From Novosphingobium olei (GTDB lineage: Bacteria > Pseudomonadota > Alphaproteobacteria > Sphingomonadales > Sphingomonadaceae), in the NCBI RefSeq assembly GCF_012927405.1, contig NZ_JABBGM010000013.1:43451-107450 (forward strand): DNA of 64,000 bases, in the 5' to 3' direction. Position 1 is the first letter of the stretch. Every line of letters begins with the position of its first letter. Below the pieces are notes generated by a model, which made no database searches, was not told the DNA's origin, and was given only the letters and a program-made list of their open reading frames with translations. Below, in pieces: positions 9,630 through 19,151 of this stretch. Position numbers and translations under genes: made by a program.

Positions 9630-11165
9630 TCAGGCCTCCAGCGCCGCGGCGGCCTTGTATTCATCGCGCAACAGGCGCTTGAACAGCTTGCCGGTGGGTT
9701 CGCGGGGCAGTTCGTCGCGGAAGTCGATCTGGCGCGGCATCTTGACGCGCGAAAGCTGCGGATTGAGCCAGTCGGTCAGCTCGGCGGCGAGCGCGGGGCC
9801 CGCTTCGGCAAGGTTGGCCGGCTGGACGATCGCCACCACGCGTTCGCCCATGTCGGGATCGGGGGCGCCGATCACCGCGACGTCGGCGACCTTGGGGTGG
9901 GTCACGAGCAGGCTTTCGATTTCCTGCGGGTAGATGTTTACGCCGCCCGAGATGATCATGAAGCTCTTGCGGTCGGTCAGGTAGAGGAAGCCGTCCTCAT
10001 CGACGCGGCCGATGTCGCCAAGGCTGGTCCAGCCATGCTTGTTCGTGGCCTCTGCCGTCTTGGCCGGATCGTTGTGATATTCGAACACCCCGCCGCCTTC
10101 GAAGAAGACCTGGCCTTCGGTGCCGGTGGGCACTTCGTCGCCGTTTTCATCGCAGATGTGGATCACGCCGGTAATGACGCGGCCGACCGAGCCGGGGTGG
10201 GTCAGCCAGTCTTCGCTGCCGATGAAGGTGAAGCCGTTGCCTTCGGTGCCGGCGTAGTATTCCTTCAGGATCGGGCCCCACCAGTCGATCATCGCGTGCT
10301 TGACCGGGATCGGGCAGGGCGCGGCGGCGTGGATCGCGCACTTGAGCGAGGAAATGTCGTACTTCGTGCGCACATCCTCGGGCAGCTTGAGCAGCCGCAC
10401 GAAGTGGGTCGGCACCCACTGGCTGTCGGTGATCTTGTGCTTTTCGATCAACTGCAGCGCGTGCTCCGGATCGAACTTGTCCATCACCACGACCGTGCCG
10501 CCAAGGCGGTGAACGCCCATCGACCAGCGCAGCGGCGCGGCGTGATAGAGCGGCGCGGGGCTGAGATAGACCGAATCCTTGGTGAAGCCGAAGACTTCGG
10601 AGGCCACCATCATCAGCGAGGTCGGCGCGCCGATCGCCGGCTCTTCGGGCATGGGCACGCGCACGCCCTTGGGCTTGCCCGTGGTGCCCGAGGAATAGAG
10701 CATGTCGCCGCCGGCGCGTTCGTCGGCAATTGCGGTTGCCGGCATCTTGGCCAGTTCGGCTTCGAGATCGTGGACGCCGACGCCGCCAAGGCGCAGCTGC
10801 GGAACGGAGGGGGCCAGCGCGGCGACTTCGTCGAGCACCTTGTTGAGGTAGGTCGAGCTCACCAGAAGCTTGGCGCCGCTGTCCTGCGCGATGTAGGCGA
10901 TTTCAGGCGCGGCAAGACGGCAGGAAACGGCCACGAAGACGAGGCCTGCGCGCTGCGCGCCCCACACCAGCGAGAAATATTCGGGACGGTTTTCCAGGCT
11001 GATCGCCACGGTATCGCCGATCTGCAGCCCACGCGCACGCAGCAACTGGGCGAAGCGATTGCTCTCTTCGTCAAGCTCGCGGTAGGTCAGGCTGCGCCCA
11101 TCGGCCATGATGACCGCGGGCTTCTCCGGATGGTTCCGCGCGTGCACGCTCGGGTGAAAGTCCAT
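9630..11165 (-). CDS. Acyl-CoA synthetase (AMP-forming, class I adenylate-forming enzyme)
   Basis: A 511-residue enzyme of the AMP-binding superfamily that activates a carboxylic acid to its CoA thioester. It shows the P-loop YSSGTTGKPKG, the adenylate-binding YAGTEG, the GWTSLGDIGRVDEDG hinge region and the C-terminal catalytic lysine context PTGKLFKR. Start ATG has a GAGAGGA ribosome-binding site. The gene precedes the P450 with only four bases between. The 220 bp upstream carry two palindromes, described separately, that could be operators. Substrate cannot be assigned; the family covers medium to long chain and cyclic acids. Confidence 0.9.
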   Translation of the reverse strand: MDFHPSVHARNHPEKPAVIMADGRSLTYRELDEESNRFAQLLRARGLQIGDTVAISLENRPEYFSLVWGAQRAGLVFVAVSCRLAAPEIAYIAQDSGAKLLVSSTYLNKVLDEVAALAPSVPQLRLGGVGVHDLEAELAKMPATAIADERAGGDMLYSSGTTGKPKGVRVPMPEEPAIGAPTSLMMVASEVFGFTKDSVYLSPAPLYHAAPLRWSMGVHRLGGTVVVMDKFDPEHALQLIEKHKITDSQWVPTHFVRLLKLPEDVRTKYDISSLKCAIHAAAPCPIPVKHAMIDWWGPILKEYYAGTEGNGFTFIGSEDWLTHPGSVGRVITGVIHICDENGDEVPTGTEGQVFFEGGGVFEYHNDPAKTAEATNKHGWTSLGDIGRVDEDGFLYLTDRKSFMIISGGVNIYPQEIESLLVTHPKVADVAVIGAPDPDMGERVVAIVQPANLAEAGPALAAELTDWLNPQLSRVKMPRQIDFRDELPREPTGKLFKRLLRDEYKAAAALEA

Positions 11166-11257
11166 GCGATTCCTCTCTTCGCTTTCGGCCTTGGCCTTAC
11201 GGCCCCGGGCCTTTCGCGCGTGACCTTAACCGCATGATTAAATCGCGCAAAGGGATT

Positions 11258-11274
11258 CGTTGCATTGTGCAACG
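11258..11274. promoter_or_regulatory. Palindrome CGTTGCA-TTG-TGCAACG upstream of the acyl-CoA synthetase/P450 operon
   Basis: Two perfect 7-bp arms with a 3-bp spacer, about 95 bp upstream of the acyl-CoA synthetase start in an A/T-richer stretch. Arrangement and position suggest an operator. The TGCA-containing half-sites vaguely resemble sites bound by PhaR-type regulators, but no regulator gene is in the window. Confidence 0.45.
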
Positions 11275-11284
11275 CACACAGCAA

Positions 11285-11310
11285 AAAATTGCTGGCCGTT
11301 CAGCAATTTT
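11285..11310. promoter_or_regulatory. Inverted repeat AAAATTGCTG / CAGCAATTTT
   Basis: Perfect 10-bp arms with a 6-bp spacer (GCCGTT), about 120 bp upstream of the acyl-CoA synthetase start and 14 bp before the M23 peptidase terminator. The A/T-rich outer arms could also make it a second transcript-end hairpin, since it has a T run on both strands. Function is uncertain between operator and terminator. Confidence 0.45.
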
Positions 11311-11323
11311 GAAACGGGCAAAG

Positions 11324-11351
11324 AAAAAGGCGGCGCGATGGCCGCCTTTTT
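11324..11351 (-). terminator. Rho-independent terminator after the M23 peptidase
   Basis: An 11-bp stem (AAAAAGGCGGC with GCCGCCTTTTT) with a 6-base loop. It ends in T runs on both strands, so it can act bidirectionally. It sits 40 bp past the stop codon of the minus-strand M23 peptidase gene. Confidence 0.85.
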
Positions 11352-11391
11352 CCGCATCCCCTCCAGGATGGCTTAGTTCGACCGGGGCGGC

Positions 11392-12117
11392 TTATTCCGG
11401 ACCGCCGCGTCCTTCGGCCGGGTCGTTTTCAGCATAAAGCGTGGAAGAGCCCTGCATGTAGGGAAGCGGATTGACCGCTTCGCCGGCAACGCGGACTTCG
11501 TAATGCAGGTGCGGACCGGTCGAGCGGCCGGTCGAGCCGACATAGCCGATCACGTCGCCCTTGCGGACGCGCTGGCCTTCGGCAACCGCGATGCGCGACA
11601 TGTGGCCGTAGCGGGTTTCGAGCGCGGCGCCGTGTTCGAGCTCGACACACAGGCCATAGCCGCCGAACCAGTCGGCCTTGCCGACAACGCCGTCCGCCGA
11701 AGCGTAGATCGGGGTGCCGGTGGCGGCGGGAAGATCGATGCCCTTGTGCTGGCGCAGGCCGCCGAGCACGGGGTGCACGCGCAGGCCGAAGGCGCTCGAC
11801 ATGGCGCGGCTGGAATTCACCGGCATCAGCGAGGGGATCGAGACCGTGCCCGAGCGGGCCGGAGCGACGGTGCCGGTAGCCGATCCACCATCGAGCGCCT
11901 GCCACGAAGCGAAGAGATTGCGGAACTGCTGGTCGCCGTTGTCGGTGCTGACGGCCCCGCTGCGGGCAGCTTCAGCGGCGCGGAGCGGCGAAGCGATGTC
12001 GGCCGAAGCGGCGCTGTTGGCGAAAGCGGGAACCGAGACCAGCGAGGCGATGGCGGCGATGGCTGCGAACGACTTGCGGCCAAGCGACTGGCGGACAAAG
12101 TTGCTGTTTTGCGACAT
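11392..12117 (-). CDS. M23 family metallopeptidase (LytM-type, exported)
   Basis: A 241-residue exported protein. The signal peptide is at about residues 1-33 (positively charged start, hydrophobic stretch, SVPAFA cleavage region). The LytM/M23 domain covers about 115-220 and has the zinc ligands in RQHKGIDLPA (H and D) and in GPHLHYEV (HxH), so it is predicted to be an active peptidoglycan endopeptidase. The start is the ATG of MSQNSN; translation from further upstream would bury the signal peptide. A strong terminator follows the gene. Cell-wall cleavage during growth or division is the family role; the target cross-link is not known. Confidence 0.88.
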   Translation of the reverse strand: MSQNSNFVRQSLGRKSFAAIAAIASLVSVPAFANSAASADIASPLRAAEAARSGAVSTDNGDQQFRNLFASWQALDGGSATGTVAPARSGTVSIPSLMPVNSSRAMSSAFGLRVHPVLGGLRQHKGIDLPAATGTPIYASADGVVGKADWFGGYGLCVELEHGAALETRYGHMSRIAVAEGQRVRKGDVIGYVGSTGRSTGPHLHYEVRVAGEAVNPLPYMQGSSTLYAENDPAEGRGGPE

Positions 12118-12289
12118 TACGACCCGAACGACCTTCTTTTTAACCCGAAGCCCGCAAGCAGGCGACGGAGACGCGCTGACCCCCAGTGCGTGCCACCCCG
12201 GTTCGCAACGAACGGAGCAGATTTTTTTTGAGAAGGATCGGAACCCCCCGCCCAACTCTTGATTGGTGGGGTAACGGCAGGGCGTCAGT

Positions 12290-13114
12290 TCACGCAACCC
12301 CTGCCATCATTTCGCACGACAGACCGGCTGATCGGCGCGCCGAGTCGTTGAACGGCGGCTTAACAGCGCCGCGAAAGTGCCTCTCGACCAAGCTTTTCCA
12401 AAGCTGCGGTGGCGATTCACCGCGTTCCTGGCATACCCGCGCGAAGTGGGTTGTGCCGAAACGCACATGGCGGATTTCGTCGTCAAGGATTCGTTGCAGG
12501 ATGCGCGCCGAACGCAGGTCTCCGGCGGCTTCGAACCGTTCGATCGTAACCGGAGTGACATCCAGCCCGCGCGCCTCGAGCACCATCGGCACGACCGCAA
12601 GGCGGGCAGCGATGTCGTGCGCGGTTTCGCGTGCGGCATCCCACAGTCCGTCGTGGGCCGGCAGGTCGCCGTAGAACGTCCCGAGGGTGCGCAGGCGGCG
12701 GGCGAGCAGCGCGAAATGCATCGCTTCGTCCGCGGCGACAGCCAGCCAGTCGGACACGAAACTTGGCCCGCGTTCGGCGCCGAAGCGGCCGGCGGCGTCG
12801 AGGGCAAGATCGATGGCGACGAATTCGATGTGGCAGAGCGCGTGGAGCAGCGCGATGCGCCCGCGTTCCGAGCCTCCGCGCCCGCGCTTGGGCATGGCGT
12901 TGGGCGGCAGCAACTGCGGCGTGTCCGGCCGGGCCGGCGCATCGGGCATGGCTACGTCGAATGCGAAGGCAAGCCGGCCCGCGCGCCAGTCCCTAGCGAC
13001 CGCGCGGGCTGCCATCGCCTTTGCCTCTGGTTCGGCTGTGAGCATGGCGGCACGGATGGCGTGCGCCACCGATGGCGTTGCGGAAGACGGCATTTCAGAA
13101 GGCGAAAGGGGCAC
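12290..13114 (-). CDS. DUF455 ferritin-like protein
   Basis: A 274-residue protein of the DUF455 ferritin-like family. Glu/His-rich helices that could bind a di-metal centre are visible: HALCHIEFVAIDLALD, ADEAMHFALLARRL and DDEIRHVRFGTTHF. It starts at GTG 13114 seven bases after the peroxiredoxin stop; ATG at 13093 is an alternative. Co-transcription with a peroxiredoxin suggests an oxidative-stress or iron-related role, but no function is established for the family. The C-terminal 20 residues are low in recognisable structure. Confidence 0.82.
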   Translation of the reverse strand: MPLSPSEMPSSATPSVAHAIRAAMLTAEPEAKAMAARAVARDWRAGRLAFAFDVAMPDAPARPDTPQLLPPNAMPKRGRGGSERGRIALLHALCHIEFVAIDLALDAAGRFGAERGPSFVSDWLAVAADEAMHFALLARRLRTLGTFYGDLPAHDGLWDAARETAHDIAARLAVVPMVLEARGLDVTPVTIERFEAAGDLRSARILQRILDDEIRHVRFGTTHFARVCQERGESPPQLWKSLVERHFRGAVKPPFNDSARRSAGLSCEMMAGVA

Positions 13115-13121
13115 GCGCGGC

Positions 13122-13595
13122 TCAGAGCGCCTTGGCGGCGGCGAGCACGTCCTCGGCGTGGCCTTTGACCTTCACCTTGTTCCACACTTGCGCGATCCGG
13201 CCATCGGCGCCGACGAGGTAGGTGGTCCGCTCCATGCCCATGTAGGTGCGGCCGTACATCGACTTTTCGGTCCATATGCCGAGCGCATCGGACAGGCCGC
13301 CTTCTTCGGCATCGCTGGCCAGCGGGGCGGCAAGGCCATGCTTCTCGGCGAACTTCTGATGCTTCTTGGGCGGGTCCTTGCTGACGCCCAGAAGCGCGGT
13401 GCCTGCCGCGGCGAACTGGTCGGCCAGCGCGGAGAAATCCTTGTTTTCCGTGGTGCAGCCCGGCGTATCGTCCTTGGGATAGAAGAACACGACCAGCTTG
13501 CGCCCGGCAAAGTCGGACGGCTTGACGGTGCCGCCGTCCGGCGCAGCCATGGCAATGTCGGGGAAGGCGTCGCCGACGCCGATACGCTCGCTCAT
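13122..13595 (-). CDS. bcp: Thiol peroxidase of the BCP/PrxQ peroxiredoxin family
   Basis: A 157-residue peroxiredoxin that reduces hydroperoxides. The peroxidatic cysteine lies in FFYPKDDTPGCTTE (Cys47), matching the BCP active site. No other cysteine is present, so it works as a 1-Cys enzyme that must be regenerated by an external thiol. The start is the ATG at 13595, which overlaps the glnE stop codon (ATGA) and has a GGAG site upstream inside glnE. It lies between glnE and DUF455 in one operon. Confidence 0.92.
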   Translation of the reverse strand: MSERIGVGDAFPDIAMAAPDGGTVKPSDFAGRKLVVFFYPKDDTPGCTTENKDFSALADQFAAAGTALLGVSKDPPKKHQKFAEKHGLAAPLASDAEEGGLSDALGIWTEKSMYGRTYMGMERTTYLVGADGRIAQVWNKVKVKGHAEDVLAAAKAL

Positions 13596-16288
13596 GCTAG
13601 GATCTCCAGCCTTTCGCCGAAAACGGCGTTCCATGCCTGCCCCACGCGCTGCCGCATGGCGGCGATGGCGTCAAGCAGCTCGCCCCACCGGGCAAGGCCG
13701 CAGGCGCGCGCGACGATCTCGCGGCTGGCGGGCGGGGGATATTCGCCATCGGGGGCGACGAGGCGGACCACCACCAGCAGCCGCGCCATCAGGTCGTGCG
13801 CTTCGCGCAGGCCCTGCGGCAGCAGCCCTGCATCCTCCAGCGCGGAAACCGCATCGCCAAGACCCGGTTCGAGCGCGACGTGATCGCGCAGCTGGAGGTA
13901 GTGGACCATGAATTCGATATCGACGAGCCCGCCGCGCAGCAGCTTGACATCGAGCGGCCCCTTGCCGGGCTTGTGCTTCTGCATTTCGCCCCGCATCGAC
14001 AGGACATCGGCGCGAAGCTTGGCAGGATCGCGCGGATCGTGGAGCGCGCAGGCGACGATCGTGTCGAGCGCGGCGCGGTCGGGCGCGGTGCCGAACAGGG
14101 CGCGGGCGCGACACAGCGCCATGTGCTCCCAGGTCCAGGCTTCCTCCCGCTGGTAGCGCTCGAAGCTGTCGAGGCTGACCGCGATGGGGCCCTGTGCGCC
14201 AGATGGACGAAGGCGCGTGTCGACTTCGTAGAGCGCGCCCGCGGCGGTCGGCACCGACAGCGCGGCGATCACCCGCTGGGCGAGGCGGTTGTAGTAAAGC
14301 GTGCCGCCCAGCGGACGGCGGCCGTCGCTTTCGGCCATGTGATCGCCGCTGAACAGGAACACGAGATCGAGGTCCGAGGCGTGAGTCAGCGCCGAACCGC
14401 CGAGCCGGCCGAGGCCGAGGATGACGAGGCGGCTGTCGGGCACGGTGCCATGGACGCTTTCGAATTCGGCGCACGCGGCTTCGCCAAGGACGAGGATGGC
14501 CGCCTCTGCGACGCGGGACAGGGCCGCGGCAATCTCCAGCGGATCGCGCCCCGCTTCGATCAGCTGGACACCCAGGGCAAAGCGCAGTTCGCCGACCTTG
14601 CGCCGCACCGCATCGAGCAGGCGCTGGTAATCGTCGCCCGCTTCGTTGCGGCGCAGCTCGCCCGCGATGTCGGCAACGCTGCCGGGCAGGTCGAAGGCGG
14701 AGCGGTCGATCAGCGTGTCGAGCAGATCGGCGCGGCGGGCGAGTTCATCCGCCAGCGTGGGCGCGTGGGCGAGCACGCGCATGACGACGGCGAGCAGGCC
14801 CGGGCGCGCTTCGAGCAGGCGGAAGACGTTGATCGCCGAAGGGAGCGCGCCGATCAGCTGTTCCCAGCGCAGCAGCGCGCGATCGGGATCGGGCGCTTCC
14901 GACAGCGCGCGCAGCAGCTGGGGGCGCAGGCGGGCGAAGGCTGCGCGCGCCTCGTCGCTGCGCAGGGCGCGGAACTGGCCATTTTCCCAGGCTTCGATCC
15001 GCGCGGCGAGCTGTTCACAATCGTCGAAGCCGCATTCCGCCAGTTCGCGCACCAGCGGCCGCTCGGCGACCTGTACCGCGCCGGTGGGCGCATAGGTCGC
15101 GATCAGTGCATCGAAGCGAGTGCCGACGGCTTCGGATATGCTCGCCAGCTCCGCCACGAGCGCGGCGCCATCGGCAAGCCCATCGAGCCAGGCGACATTG
15201 TCGAGCGCGGCGGGATCGGCCGGAAGCGAATGCGTCTGCTGGTCGGCGACCATCTGCAGGCGGTGTTCGATGGTGCGCAGCCGGTCGTAGCTCGTGCCCA
15301 GCACTTGCGCGTCCTCGGTCGTGATGATCCCGGCGGTGGCCAGCGCATCGAGGCTCGCCCGGGTGCCGCGCAGGCGCAGCGCGGGGTTGCGGCCGCCGTG
15401 GATCAGCTGGTGGGTCTGGGCGAAGAATTCCACCTCGCGGATGCCGCCGCGCCCGCGCTTGAGGTCGTAACCGGGGCCCAGCGCCTGCCCGCCGATGTAA
15501 TGGTCGCGAATGCGGGTGGTGAGGCGGCCGATCTCGTCAATCGCGCCGAAATCGAGGCTGCGGCGCCACACGAACGGGCGGATCGTATCGAGGAACGCTT
15601 GCCCGCGCGGCACATCGCCGGCGGCGGCGCGGGCGCGGATGTAGGCGGCGCGTTCCCAGGCGAGCGCGCTCGATTCGTAATGGGTGGTCGCGCCTTCGAA
15701 CGGGATCGCCAGCGGGCTGACTTCCGAAGCCGGGCGCAGGCGCAGGTCGACGCGGAAGACGTAGCCTTCGTCGGTGACCTTGCCGAGCAGTTCGACCACG
15801 GTGCGAGCCACGCGTTGCGCTGCTTCGCCCGGATCGTCGCGATCGCGCCGGGGCAGGGCATCGGGTTCGTAGAGCAGGATGGGATCGATGTCGGACGAAT
15901 AGTTGAGTTCGCCCGCGCCATGCTTGCCGAGCGCGATGGCGGCAAAGCCCTGCGGTTCGGCATCCGGCACGCGCTTGCGGATCGCGGCGGCGATGGCGAG
16001 GTCGAGCGCGCGGTCGGCGAAGGCGGAAAGCGCGCCGGTCACGGCGGCAAGCGGCATCGCGTCGGCCAGATCGGCGATGCCGACGGCGGTGGCGAGCGCC
16101 AGGCGTTCGCGCCGCAGCTGCACGGCAACATCGTCGGTGCCTTCACCGGCGCCGGCAGCCCAGGCCAGCGCTTCGTCCAGCCGGCCTTGGGCGAGCAGCG
16201 CTTCAAGCGCGCCCTGCCGGTCGAGCGCGCGGGCAAGAAAGGGCGAGCAGGTGCGGGCGCGGGTCAGCGCATTCTGCCAATCGGTCAT
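13592..16288 (-). CDS. glnE: Bifunctional glutamine-synthetase adenylyltransferase/deadenylyltransferase
   Basis: About 898 residues, close to the family's usual 900-950. It has the two nucleotidyltransferase domains expected. The N-terminal deadenylylating domain carries GELNYSSDIDPILLY near residue 130. The C-terminal adenylylating domain carries GRLGGSALTHASDLDLVFLF near residue 640. Together they adjust glutamine synthetase activity to nitrogen status under control of PII proteins. The start is uncertain: the Met of MTDWQNALTR was taken, but MTGHRR (21 bases upstream) and a further in-frame Met are possible. It couples to the peroxiredoxin gene by ATGA. Confidence 0.92.
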   Translation of the reverse strand: MTDWQNALTRARTCSPFLARALDRQGALEALLAQGRLDEALAWAAGAGEGTDDVAVQLRRERLALATAVGIADLADAMPLAAVTGALSAFADRALDLAIAAAIRKRVPDAEPQGFAAIALGKHGAGELNYSSDIDPILLYEPDALPRRDRDDPGEAAQRVARTVVELLGKVTDEGYVFRVDLRLRPASEVSPLAIPFEGATTHYESSALAWERAAYIRARAAAGDVPRGQAFLDTIRPFVWRRSLDFGAIDEIGRLTTRIRDHYIGGQALGPGYDLKRGRGGIREVEFFAQTHQLIHGGRNPALRLRGTRASLDALATAGIITTEDAQVLGTSYDRLRTIEHRLQMVADQQTHSLPADPAALDNVAWLDGLADGAALVAELASISEAVGTRFDALIATYAPTGAVQVAERPLVRELAECGFDDCEQLAARIEAWENGQFRALRSDEARAAFARLRPQLLRALSEAPDPDRALLRWEQLIGALPSAINVFRLLEARPGLLAVVMRVLAHAPTLADELARRADLLDTLIDRSAFDLPGSVADIAGELRRNEAGDDYQRLLDAVRRKVGELRFALGVQLIEAGRDPLEIAAALSRVAEAAILVLGEAACAEFESVHGTVPDSRLVILGLGRLGGSALTHASDLDLVFLFSGDHMAESDGRRPLGGTLYYNRLAQRVIAALSVPTAAGALYEVDTRLRPSGAQGPIAVSLDSFERYQREEAWTWEHMALCRARALFGTAPDRAALDTIVACALHDPRDPAKLRADVLSMRGEMQKHKPGKGPLDVKLLRGGLVDIEFMVHYLQLRDHVALEPGLGDAVSALEDAGLLPQGLREAHDLMARLLVVVRLVAPDGEYPPPASREIVARACGLARWGELLDAIAAMRQRVGQAWNAVFGERLEILA

Positions 16289-16444
16289 GTCCCGGCGATG
16301 CCCGGTCATGGCGGGCGAGGCAAGCGCCGCGCGCACCCGGCGGGGCAGTGTTGCGTCGCTCGCCACGCTCTGCCAACGTCGCGGCATGTCCACAGCGACG
16401 CCGACACGGCGCTGCGGTGAATTGAGAACATGAAGGGAAATTCA

Positions 16445-18139
16445 ATGCCTTACCGGGTCGATCGCGCCTTTCGCGCCGCGCTTGTCGCGGGCGCTGCCTG
16501 TGTCGCGCTGATTTCATCGGCAACTTTCGCCGCCGCGCCGGCGGCGCCCGCGAAGGTGCCCCAGGTCAACGTTCCGCTGATGCGGCAGGTGATCAAGACG
16601 CTGTCGTCCGACGAGTTCGAGGGCCGCGCCCCCTCGACCGCCGCAGAGCCCAAGGTGCTCGACGAGATCGTCGCGCGCTTCAAGGCGGCGGGCCTGAAGC
16701 CCGGCAACAAGGGGTCGTGGCTGCAGGACGTGCCGACGGTGGAGATCACCGCGAGCCAGTTTTCGCCGATGGTGGTGAAGGGCAAGGGCATTGCGCCGAT
16801 GAGCTTCACGATCGGCAAGGACTTCGTTGCCGGGTCGTACCGCTTCGTGCCGCAGACCAAGGTGGCGGACAGTGAACTGGTGTTCGTGGGCTATGGCATC
16901 AACGCGCCCGAGCTTGGCTGGAACGACTATGCCGGGCTCGACATGAAGGGGAAGACGGCGGTCATCCTGGTCAACGATCCCGACTACGAGATGCAGGGCG
17001 AGGACGGGCCGTTCAAGGGTCGGCGGATGACCTACTACGGTCGCTGGACCTACAAGTTCGAGGAAGCGGCGCGCCAGGGCGCGACTGCCGCGATCGTCAT
17101 CCACGATACGTACCCTGCCGCCTATGGCTGGAACGTGGTGCAGTCGAGCTGGACGGGCGCGCAGTACTTTGTCCAGTCGGCCAACGACGGCATGGACCAG
17201 ACCGTGGCCAACGCCTGGGTGCAGAAGAGCGTGGCCGAGGCCATCCTCAAGGCGGCCGGGCAGGATCTGACCACCCTGACCGCCGCCGCCAAGCAGAAGG
17301 GGTTCAAGGCGGTGCCGCTGGGCCTCACGATGGACCTTTCTTTCGACAACGCGATCCGCAAGGCGACGTCGCACAACGTGGTCGGCCTGCTGCCGGGCAA
17401 GACGCGCGCGCACGAATACGTGCTCTACAGCGCGCACTGGGACCATCTTGGCCGTTGCGAGGCGGACAAGACCGGCGACGATATCTGCAATGGCGCGGTC
17501 GACAACGCGACCGGGGTCGGCGCGCTCGCCGCGCTGGCGGACATGAACCGCCGCGCCGGGCCGGCGGCGCGCAGCCAGGTGTTCCTTGCCGTGACGCTTG
17601 AGGAATCGGGGACGCTGGGATCGGAATACTATGCCGCGAACCCGGTGTTCCCGCTCGCCAGGACGGTCGGCGGGGTCAACATGGACGGCCTTTCGCCGAC
17701 GGGTCGCGCGCGCGACGTGACCGTGACCGGGGGCGACAAGTCCGAACTCACCACGCTGTTGCGCAAGGTGGAAAAGGACATGAACCTGTCCGAGACGCCC
17801 GAGAGCCATCCCGAGCGGGGCTACTACTATCGGTCCGACCACTTCAGCTTCGCCAAGCTGGGCGTGCCGATGTTCGACGTCGGCCTGGGCGAGGATCTGG
17901 AAAAGGGTGGTCGCGCCGCAGGCGAGGCGGCTTCGGAGGACTATACCGTCAACCGCTACCACCAGCCCAGCGACGAATACTCGGACAGCTGGGACATGTC
18001 GGGCATGGCGCAGGAAGTCGAACTGTTCTACCGGCTCGGCCGGGGTCTCGCCGACGGCAGCGACTGGCCGAACTGGCACCCCGGAGACGAATTCCGCGCG
18101 ATCCGCGACAAGAGTCTGGCGGACGCGGGCAAGAAGTAA
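16445..18139 (+). CDS. Exported M28 family zinc aminopeptidase with PA domain
   Basis: A 564-residue protein with a signal peptide (about residues 1-30, ending near FAAAPA). A PA-like insert covers roughly 130-250 and an M28 peptidase domain the C-terminal half. Zinc ligands are visible in YSAHWDHLG (H, D), GAVDNATG (D), TLEESGTLG (E-E) and RSDHFSF (H). It probably cleaves N-terminal residues from peptides in the periplasm or outside. The start is the ATG at 16445, preceded by AAGGGA at ideal spacing; ATG 16430 has a weaker site. The agmatine deiminase gene follows after 11 bases and is probably co-transcribed. Confidence 0.9.
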   Translation: MPYRVDRAFRAALVAGAACVALISSATFAAAPAAPAKVPQVNVPLMRQVIKTLSSDEFEGRAPSTAAEPKVLDEIVARFKAAGLKPGNKGSWLQDVPTVEITASQFSPMVVKGKGIAPMSFTIGKDFVAGSYRFVPQTKVADSELVFVGYGINAPELGWNDYAGLDMKGKTAVILVNDPDYEMQGEDGPFKGRRMTYYGRWTYKFEEAARQGATAAIVIHDTYPAAYGWNVVQSSWTGAQYFVQSANDGMDQTVANAWVQKSVAEAILKAAGQDLTTLTAAAKQKGFKAVPLGLTMDLSFDNAIRKATSHNVVGLLPGKTRAHEYVLYSAHWDHLGRCEADKTGDDICNGAVDNATGVGALAALADMNRRAGPAARSQVFLAVTLEESGTLGSEYYAANPVFPLARTVGGVNMDGLSPTGRARDVTVTGGDKSELTTLLRKVEKDMNLSETPESHPERGYYYRSDHFSFAKLGVPMFDVGLGEDLEKGGRAAGEAASEDYTVNRYHQPSDEYSDSWDMSGMAQEVELFYRLGRGLADGSDWPNWHPGDEFRAIRDKSLADAGKK

Positions 18140-18150
18140 GGACGAGACGC

Positions 18151-19140
18151 ATGAGCGAGGCAGTGATGAGGATGCCCCCCGAATGGCATCCCCAGGACTG
18201 GCTGTGGATCGGTTTCCCCCATATCGCCGACGAATGGTCCGGGGTAATCGATCGCGCGCAGGAACAGATCGCCGCCTTCGCCAGCGCCGTTGCCGACAGC
18301 GGCCAGCAGGTGCGCCTGCTGGTGCGCGATGCCGCCAACGAGATGCGCGCACGGTCGCTGGTTTCGGCGGCGGTCACGCTCGAACGACGCGTCTATGGCG
18401 ACGTGTGGGTGCGCGATACCGGACCGCTGGTGGTGCGCGATGCATCGGGCACGCGGGCTGCGCGGCTGTTCGGCTTCAACGGCTGGGGGGAGAAGTACCT
18501 CATGCCGGGAGACCAGGAGATCGGCGCGACGCTGGCCGCCGATGCCGGGCTTGCCGCCGACCGGTGCGACTGGATCCTCGAAGGGGGCGCGCTCGATGGC
18601 GATGGCACCGGCCTTGTCGCCACGACCGAGCAGTGCCTGCTCAACCCCAACCGCAACCCCCAGCTGGCGCGCGGCGAGATCGAGACGCGGCTCGAGCGCG
18701 ACCTCGGCTACGACCGGGTGCTGTGGCTGGGCGACGGGCTGATCAACGACCACACCGACGGCCATGTCGACAATCTCGCGCGGTTCGTGGCGCCCAACCG
18801 CCTGGCGGTGCCGCGCGCAACCGGGCCCGATGATCCCAACGCCGCGATCTATGCCGACACCGCCGCACGGGCGCGGGCTGCTGGCGTCGAGGTGGTGGAA
18901 GTCCCCTCGCCAGGCCTTGTCGAGTGGGGTGGCATGGTGCAGCCGGCGAGCTACATGAATTTCGTCATCGCCAGCAACGTCGTGATCGTGCCGATCTTCG
19001 GCACGGCGCACGACGATGATGGCGTGGCCGCGATCGCAGAGCTGTTCCCGACTCGCGCCACCATCGGGCTGATGGCCGATGCGGTGCTGGCGGGCGGGGG
19101 CGGGTTCCACTGCTCCAGCCAGCAGATGCCGGCCGCCTGA
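18151..19140 (+). CDS. Agmatine deiminase family protein
   Basis: A 329-residue member of the guanidino-group-modifying superfamily that hydrolyses agmatine to N-carbamoylputrescine. Visible elements are DVWVRDTGP, the EGGALDGDG acidic motif, NDHTDGHVDN with the catalytic His, and the C-terminal nucleophile Cys321 in GGFHCSSQQ. The spacing is right for an active enzyme. The ribosome-binding site AAGGA lies in the gap after the M28 peptidase stop. No N-carbamoylputrescine amidohydrolase is in the window, so the next step of polyamine synthesis would be encoded elsewhere. Substrate could be a related guanidine compound. Confidence 0.88.
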   Translation: MSEAVMRMPPEWHPQDWLWIGFPHIADEWSGVIDRAQEQIAAFASAVADSGQQVRLLVRDAANEMRARSLVSAAVTLERRVYGDVWVRDTGPLVVRDASGTRAARLFGFNGWGEKYLMPGDQEIGATLAADAGLAADRCDWILEGGALDGDGTGLVATTEQCLLNPNRNPQLARGEIETRLERDLGYDRVLWLGDGLINDHTDGHVDNLARFVAPNRLAVPRATGPDDPNAAIYADTAARARAAGVEVVEVPSPGLVEWGGMVQPASYMNFVIASNVVIVPIFGTAHDDDGVAAIAELFPTRATIGLMADAVLAGGGGFHCSSQQMPAA

Positions 19141-19151
19141 ATTGGCGCTGC

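Noticed and set aside
13796..16420. 874-codon open frame on the plus strand opposite glnE
   Set aside because: High GC makes long antisense frames common. The translation is Arg/Gln/Glu-rich without any domain, and glnE on the other strand has full motif support.
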